From contig NC_042519.1 in assembly GCF_900963305.1 (NCBI RefSeq), positions 5,704,001-5,768,000 on the forward strand: DNA of 64,000 nt, given 5' to 3'. The number at the start of each line of letters is the position of its first letter. Position 1 is the stretch's first letter. The notes under the pieces are model-generated. The model ran no database searches. It saw only the letters and a list, made by a program, of their open reading frames with translations, and was not told the DNA's origin. The translations under genes and the position numbers were made by a program. The stretch comes from Echeneis naucrates. Taxonomy: Eukaryota; Chordata; Actinopteri; Carangiformes; Echeneidae. This document shows, in pieces, positions 59,275 to 64,000 of the stretch.

Positions 59275-60968
59275 TTTATTCGCTTTTAGGACACTGGCCA
59301 GTACAACACAGTGCAATTTACATCTTTATTTTCAAATAAAAAAAGGACAAAGGAGGACATAAAAATAAACCCTCAAATTTTATGACAAAGTAAAACATCC
59401 ATGTACATAGAAACCAGGGACAGTCACTCCAGAGACTCAACCAACACATTCACTGGCATTGCATGAGCACCCCAAAAATACAGGAGACAAAACATGGCCA
59501 ATGAGATGGGGGTAGAGGTCAGTGCTGTAGTGCATCAAGTGACAAAGTGCTTTACAGAAGCGCAGAGAAAGTAGGAGGATAGAAAACACAAGGAGTTCAG
59601 CTATAAAGCAGGTGCAAACAGTTAAATCTGTTCTGAGTCATATAGAGAGTAGAGCCATTTCAACAATGTGGTGAATGAGCCATCCCTCCACAGGAGTAAA
59701 CCAACACACCAACTCTGAGCCAGCAAGTCTGAGCACAGCCTGGTTTGACAGTAAAGATTGTGCATGCACATTAACGGTAGACAAAATAGAGGGAGAATTG
59801 CACATCTATCATGTCAAAACACGATGGAGGAGTGTGTGAAGAAGACATGTATGGCTTATGATGGATGTTCTCAGCTACAATCATTCTTAAAAAAAAAGGA
59901 GGGGTGGGAGACGGGCTGATTAGTTTTTCAGAGAAGACTGAAGAATGCATTTGTGCTGATAAAAAGTGTGCATGATTGACAGAAACTAAACTTAATTGGC
60001 CGAATGTCTCCCACAGATCTTCCACAAAAGACTAAACACACTCAGACGCAAGGTGTACAGTACAGTACAGTACAGTATGCAGCAACTGTGACACTGTATA
60101 AGGTCTACCAAAGTAAAAGGCCCTGGGGCCTCTACTGTAGTGTTACATTTCAATATTGTTTTCAAAACTAGCTCTCTGTCTTTGTTAAATCATGATAATA
60201 CAAATATAACATCTCTTGATTACACCTACTAACATGATATACACTCCCACTGACAATCAAGCCAAAGGGGATTTGTTCTCTTTGTTCAAAGATCATTAGC
60301 ATCTGAAATGTTATCCTATGGCAATGCCTGTGAGACTCCACAACAACCTCCACAGATAACGCATGCACAGACGACGCAGATACAGCCAAGTTGTACATAT
60401 CAGTGAAGAATGGAGACTAATTAAAAACATCTTACAGAAGATCTGCTGGATTGTAAACCAGCAAATGATGAAGAGGTGTTGTGGTCCTACAAGAACTTCC
60501 TTTTCTCCTCCATTTTTCCTGGTCCCTGGTCCCTGTGAAACCCTCCTGGTGCATGAGACCTCCACAGGTTCAAAGAATGAAATGGATAAAGAGAAGCCAA
60601 ATGTTTTTCTCTTTCCTTGCTTGTTTTTTCTTTTTCCTAAGACAGACACTCCATAAAAAAGGCACCATGCACATTTATCGACCCAGATGGGGAGGAAGGG
60701 AAAAGCAACAACAACAAAAAAAACCAAACAAACAAAAAAAAAAACATCAGCAGCTGTAGATTCACCTCTCCTTCACTCTGGGTCAAACATTAAGGCTTCT
60801 GTTTCATATAGATTCATCTGTTAAGGCAACCTTAAGGAGACAGTGAGAAGGAAGAGGTGTCATATGTGTTTTGAGAAGACACAGGAAAAAAAATGTATAA
60901 ACAACAACAAACAAACAAACAAACAAAAAAACCAACAACAACAAAAACAGTCTCACCTCATAATTTTC
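59275..60968 (-). other. Likely 3' UTR of the KIAA1671-like gene
   Basis: No coding potential on the minus strand. AATAAA on that strand at 59275-59280 would end a 1.7-kb untranslated region. It contains a (TACAG)n patch (about 60056-60077) and AAAC-rich runs (60902-60930). Confidence 0.45.
60056..60077. repeat. (TACAG)n short tandem repeat, about 4 units
   Basis: TACAG repeated four times in the presumed 3' untranslated region. Confidence 0.8.
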
Positions 60969-63068
60969 TTAGCTCTCATTCTCATATTGACTCAAGCGCT
61001 TCTTGGACTTCAGCTCTTTCAACCACTGTGGTGAGTCCTCCTCACTACAGACATATGAGAAAGTATTTAGATCTGGAAGGTTAATGCAACAAAACAAAGA
61101 ACTAAGAAGAAACATTTGTCCCCTGAAAAAGTAACCAATCAAATGGTGATTCCTACCCATTTTCTTTCCCACCAGTTGGGGGCAGTACACGTGCTGCACG
61201 TGGGAGAAAGGGTGACTTTGGAGAGCGGGACAGCTGGGAAGGAGAGAGAGTAGGTCCATCTGTCTGATTGTCAGAGTCGCCCCTCTTTTTCAGCTGGGCC
61301 TGAGAACAAGAATGAGTATCCTAACTTTCAGGTGAGTTGAAAATGATAAAAATGTTGGTGCCAGGAGAAATTTTTTCAGCCTTGTTTGCATGTACAAGTG
61401 ATTGATCACCTTTAAAGCTGAGGGGTCCATCCCAGGGAACAGGGCGACTCTCTGTGGTTGTGCAGCAACAGCTGGAGAGGTGTCAGCTCCTCTGGCCTGC
61501 TCCTCAGAATCCGAGTCACTGTCCTTACTCTCTCTTAATTTTGCCTCTGTCAGAGGAAAAGCATCAAGTTCCAGTTAGAAAATTCAGTCCTCCATTAAAA
61601 CTGCATTTCAATACGAAATTAAACTTAAAGGTTTATCATTTTTGCCATCTGTGTATTGTCACCTTAAAAGGGATTTTCCCTTATAGAAGAACATCAACTT
61701 TTGCTTTTTTTTTTTGTTGGTGTAAGGAAGGAAATAAATGATCAACTTTTCAGAGAAAGTGCTAACCTGTGGAGTCTTGGTAAAGCCAGTCATCAGTGGT
61801 TCCTCCCTCTCCCCGTGCAGCACTCTGACGGGCAGCTCTGCTGGGCCGTGACCGCGGAGCTCCTTTCTTAACCAGCTGGGCTCTGGAGCGGAGAACCCTG
61901 GTGTCTAACAAAGTGATCGGATTCTGGATGTTGGAACACAGAAAGAGAACAAATAACTTAACATGAGTTAACATGAAGGTTTAATTGGGAACTCAAGTGT
62001 CAAAGACACACACAGACCAAAACCACACAGTCAGCAGTGACAGGTTGATAAAAGGCTTCCTGTAAGTTCAAAAGAACAGAGCATTGATTAACCCAGGTGA
62101 TACTTACATCAGGGAAAGAGAGGGGCTGGATGTCAGATGAGGAAGGAGGAAGGACGCTATCTGGAGTGTCAGTTTCACACGGTGAAGCAGAATCACCTGG
62201 TGTGTGTGGAGGTGTGGACTTCTTGGGTGAAGGGCTGACGTTGCTCTCTGAGCTGGGAGTAGCAGGGGTGAGGCTGAAATAGGTTAAACAAAAGAAATAG
62301 AACGCAGGATACCTTGATAAAATAAGGTGCACCTGTGTTGTTGCTTCAATCACAGTTATAATGAAATAGTCTGAACCTGAGTCACATTTTTGCTTTTGTC
62401 CCAGCCAACTTAGCACATGATGCGATTTACATGATGCATGAAAAAACAGCCCCTTCCTTATCACCATGATATATCAAAATGCATCTCAGACTCTGCAGTA
62501 CTTTTTTGCCCCACACAAGTTACAAATAACCAACCCTTGTTTTTATTGTTGGTTAATATTTTGATATTACTTTGTGGCCACAGGAGGTCAGTAACAGACT
62601 GCAATGTAATGATTCCCATGAATGAATATAAATTTTTTTGCAAACAAATAGTGTTATTCATTTAAGACTTCAGTGGACTCTTGGAAGACTTAAGCTAATA
62701 TAATCTTTTTAGTTGAGTAGGAGTCCATTGTCCGTCTTTCAATGTTTAATGACTGCAGATAAATACCCTCAGTTATTGTGTATAGAAATGGTAATCTGTG
62801 CTGTGCTGAGTTAAAAAAACAAAAACTGATTTCTTGTGCAGCAGCACTAGTGTTACTGGTGAGACTGCTAAGGTAGTCATACTTGTATGCAGTGGACAAC
62901 TCTGATATGATGGGATTTATATGCATGTAAAAATGCTGATGTGAGTGTTTACCTGTCATCAGTGCGCAGTCCTGTCTCCCAGGTGCCATACTGACTGTCA
63001 CTCTCACGGACTGGAGTTTCTGAATCATTCCCTTCCTCTCCATTACTGACACTTTGCTTCTGTTGCAC
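60969..63068 (-). CDS. KIAA1671-like protein, C-terminal part (tankyrase-binding-protein C-terminal domain)
   Basis: 3' end of a longer gene that continues beyond the right edge. Six exons: 62953-63068, 62108-62273, 61767-61923, 61410-61546, 61157-61299 and 60969-61044, all in phase. They encode about 265 aa ending WLKELKSKKRLSQYENES. The stretch LLDTRVLRSRAQLVKKGAPR, then TTDDWLYQDSTEAKLRESKD, is the conserved core shared by TNKS1BP1 and KIAA1671. The rest is Ser/Pro-rich and probably disordered (LTPATPSSESNVSPSPKK). KIAA1671 is preferred over TNKS1BP1 because KIAA1671 adjoins CRYBB2-CRYBB3 on human 22q11. The function of KIAA1671 is poorly known; links to actin and cell junctions are suggested for the family. 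The 5' acceptor at 63068 could instead lie 9 bases further in. Confidence 0.82.
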
Positions 63069-64000
63069 CTGGAGACCACAGTGAGGGAGAGGAGAGACGT
63101 GGAGATTATTAATGAATGCAAAGGAATCAAATTGGATCCACGTTCTGTAACAGACTCACTTGGGTGACATCACAAAGAGTTCTCACTTTAACAGCTAACA
63201 ATCTGAAACCAGGCTGAGTTTGGTAAATAACTGATTAGTCCATTTTAGATTTTTGCTGCTTAAATATATCTGCTGGTCACAAGCCTGCTTCACTGACAAT
63301 GAATACATTAATGAATAATACAGCAGTTGGTTAAACTACATAATCTCTATTAACAGCAGTATTGTGGATTGAGCTGCAGGCTGTCAAGTTTACAGAAGAC
63401 AGCAGTGGTAAAATGCACAATAGAAGATGAAGGGATGAGTTAATGGACACAGGACAAGAGTGGGGACAAAGACAGAGATGGGTGCTTGAGTGATTGAGAG
63501 TGTGTTTGCTGTCTACTGAACCATGTCTCTTTTAATGAGGCTGGTACAGAGGACATACTGTCTGAAAACCACACAGAGCTCACAGAGGCACGCCTGCGCA
63601 TGAACTGATAACCCTGGCCTATATAAGAAAAAACTACAGAAAATCGTTCAGTCCTCAGATATTGCCTGATGGGTGGACACAGAAAAGTGATACACCTGGC
63701 TCTGTAATTGCCCAGGTTCCTTGACTGTGAGAACAGTTCACTAGCAATGTTTATATGTGCAGCGACTAAAGATCAGGGCCCTCATTCTTAACGCTTCATG
63801 AATGCTATCCTTGTTTTCTTTGTGTATGTGGGAGCAGAGATTCAAGAGCACCGCAAAAAAGACTGGGAGAGACAATGGACGCAGAAACAACATTTGAGGT
63901 GCAGTGTGACTGTGAGAAATTATGACTGAGGGAGCATAAAAAAAACAGACAACAGCAGTGCAAGGCGTCATTCATCAGCTAAGCCTTTCCTGACGACAAA
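63069..64000 (-). other. Intron of the KIAA1671-like gene
   Basis: No exon recognised up to the edge. Upstream exons of this gene, including its long N-terminal part, must lie beyond 64000. Confidence 0.5.

Overview
The window is nuclear DNA from a ray-finned fish, most likely a percomorph teleost. Genes are split by short GT-AG introns, the products match vertebrate families closely, and the gaps hold teleost-type repeats: a Tc1 element, a solo-LTR-like fossil and several copies of a dispersed SINE/LINE-tail repeat with CATT tails. I found no operons, CRISPR arrays, tRNA or rRNA genes. I also found nothing I would call a new biological system; the novelty is in gene structure.

Layout, left to right. 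(1) 1-1160, minus: 5' end of a purpurin-type retinol-binding protein gene (rbp4l), with a TATA box and two TAATCC sites. (2) 3390-5098, minus: atp5me, ATP synthase subunit e, 71 aa, complete. (3) 6882-9824, minus: kcnv2, a silent Kv8.2 potassium-channel subunit, 532 aa in two exons. (4) 11.29-12.90 kb: a solo-LTR-like fossil split by a 1.2 kb Tc1/mariner transposon with perfect 29-bp ends and a dead transposase. (5) 18546-23509, plus: tmem150a, 291 aa in seven coding exons. (6) 27123-28162, minus: rnf181, a RING-H2 E3 ligase of 157 aa, tail to tail with tmem150a as I recall it in mammals. (7) 31486-48127, minus: paxillin (pxn), 14 coding exons, with a 2007-nt block of three phase-0 exons (1293, 267 and 447 nt) between LD4 and LD5/LIM1. 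(8) 49975-51133, minus: ctu1, tRNA 2-thiolation. (9) 52582-53754 and 57004-58307, minus: crybb2 and crybb3, tandem beta-crystallins with identical internal exon lengths. (10) 60969-63068, minus: the 3' end of a KIAA1671-like gene with a tankyrase-binding-protein C-terminal domain; the rest lies beyond the window.

The genes do not form one pathway. Four of them (rbp4l, kcnv2, crybb2, crybb3) act in retina or lens, which may be chance. The others are housekeeping (atp5me, ctu1, rnf181), plasma-membrane phosphoinositide control (tmem150a) and focal adhesion (pxn). The pairs tmem150a-rnf181 and crybb2-crybb3-KIAA1671 are old vertebrate linkages and support those identifications. Exon limits were read by eye from splice consensus and reading phase, so they are predictions. 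All family names rest on remembered protein sequences, not on a search.
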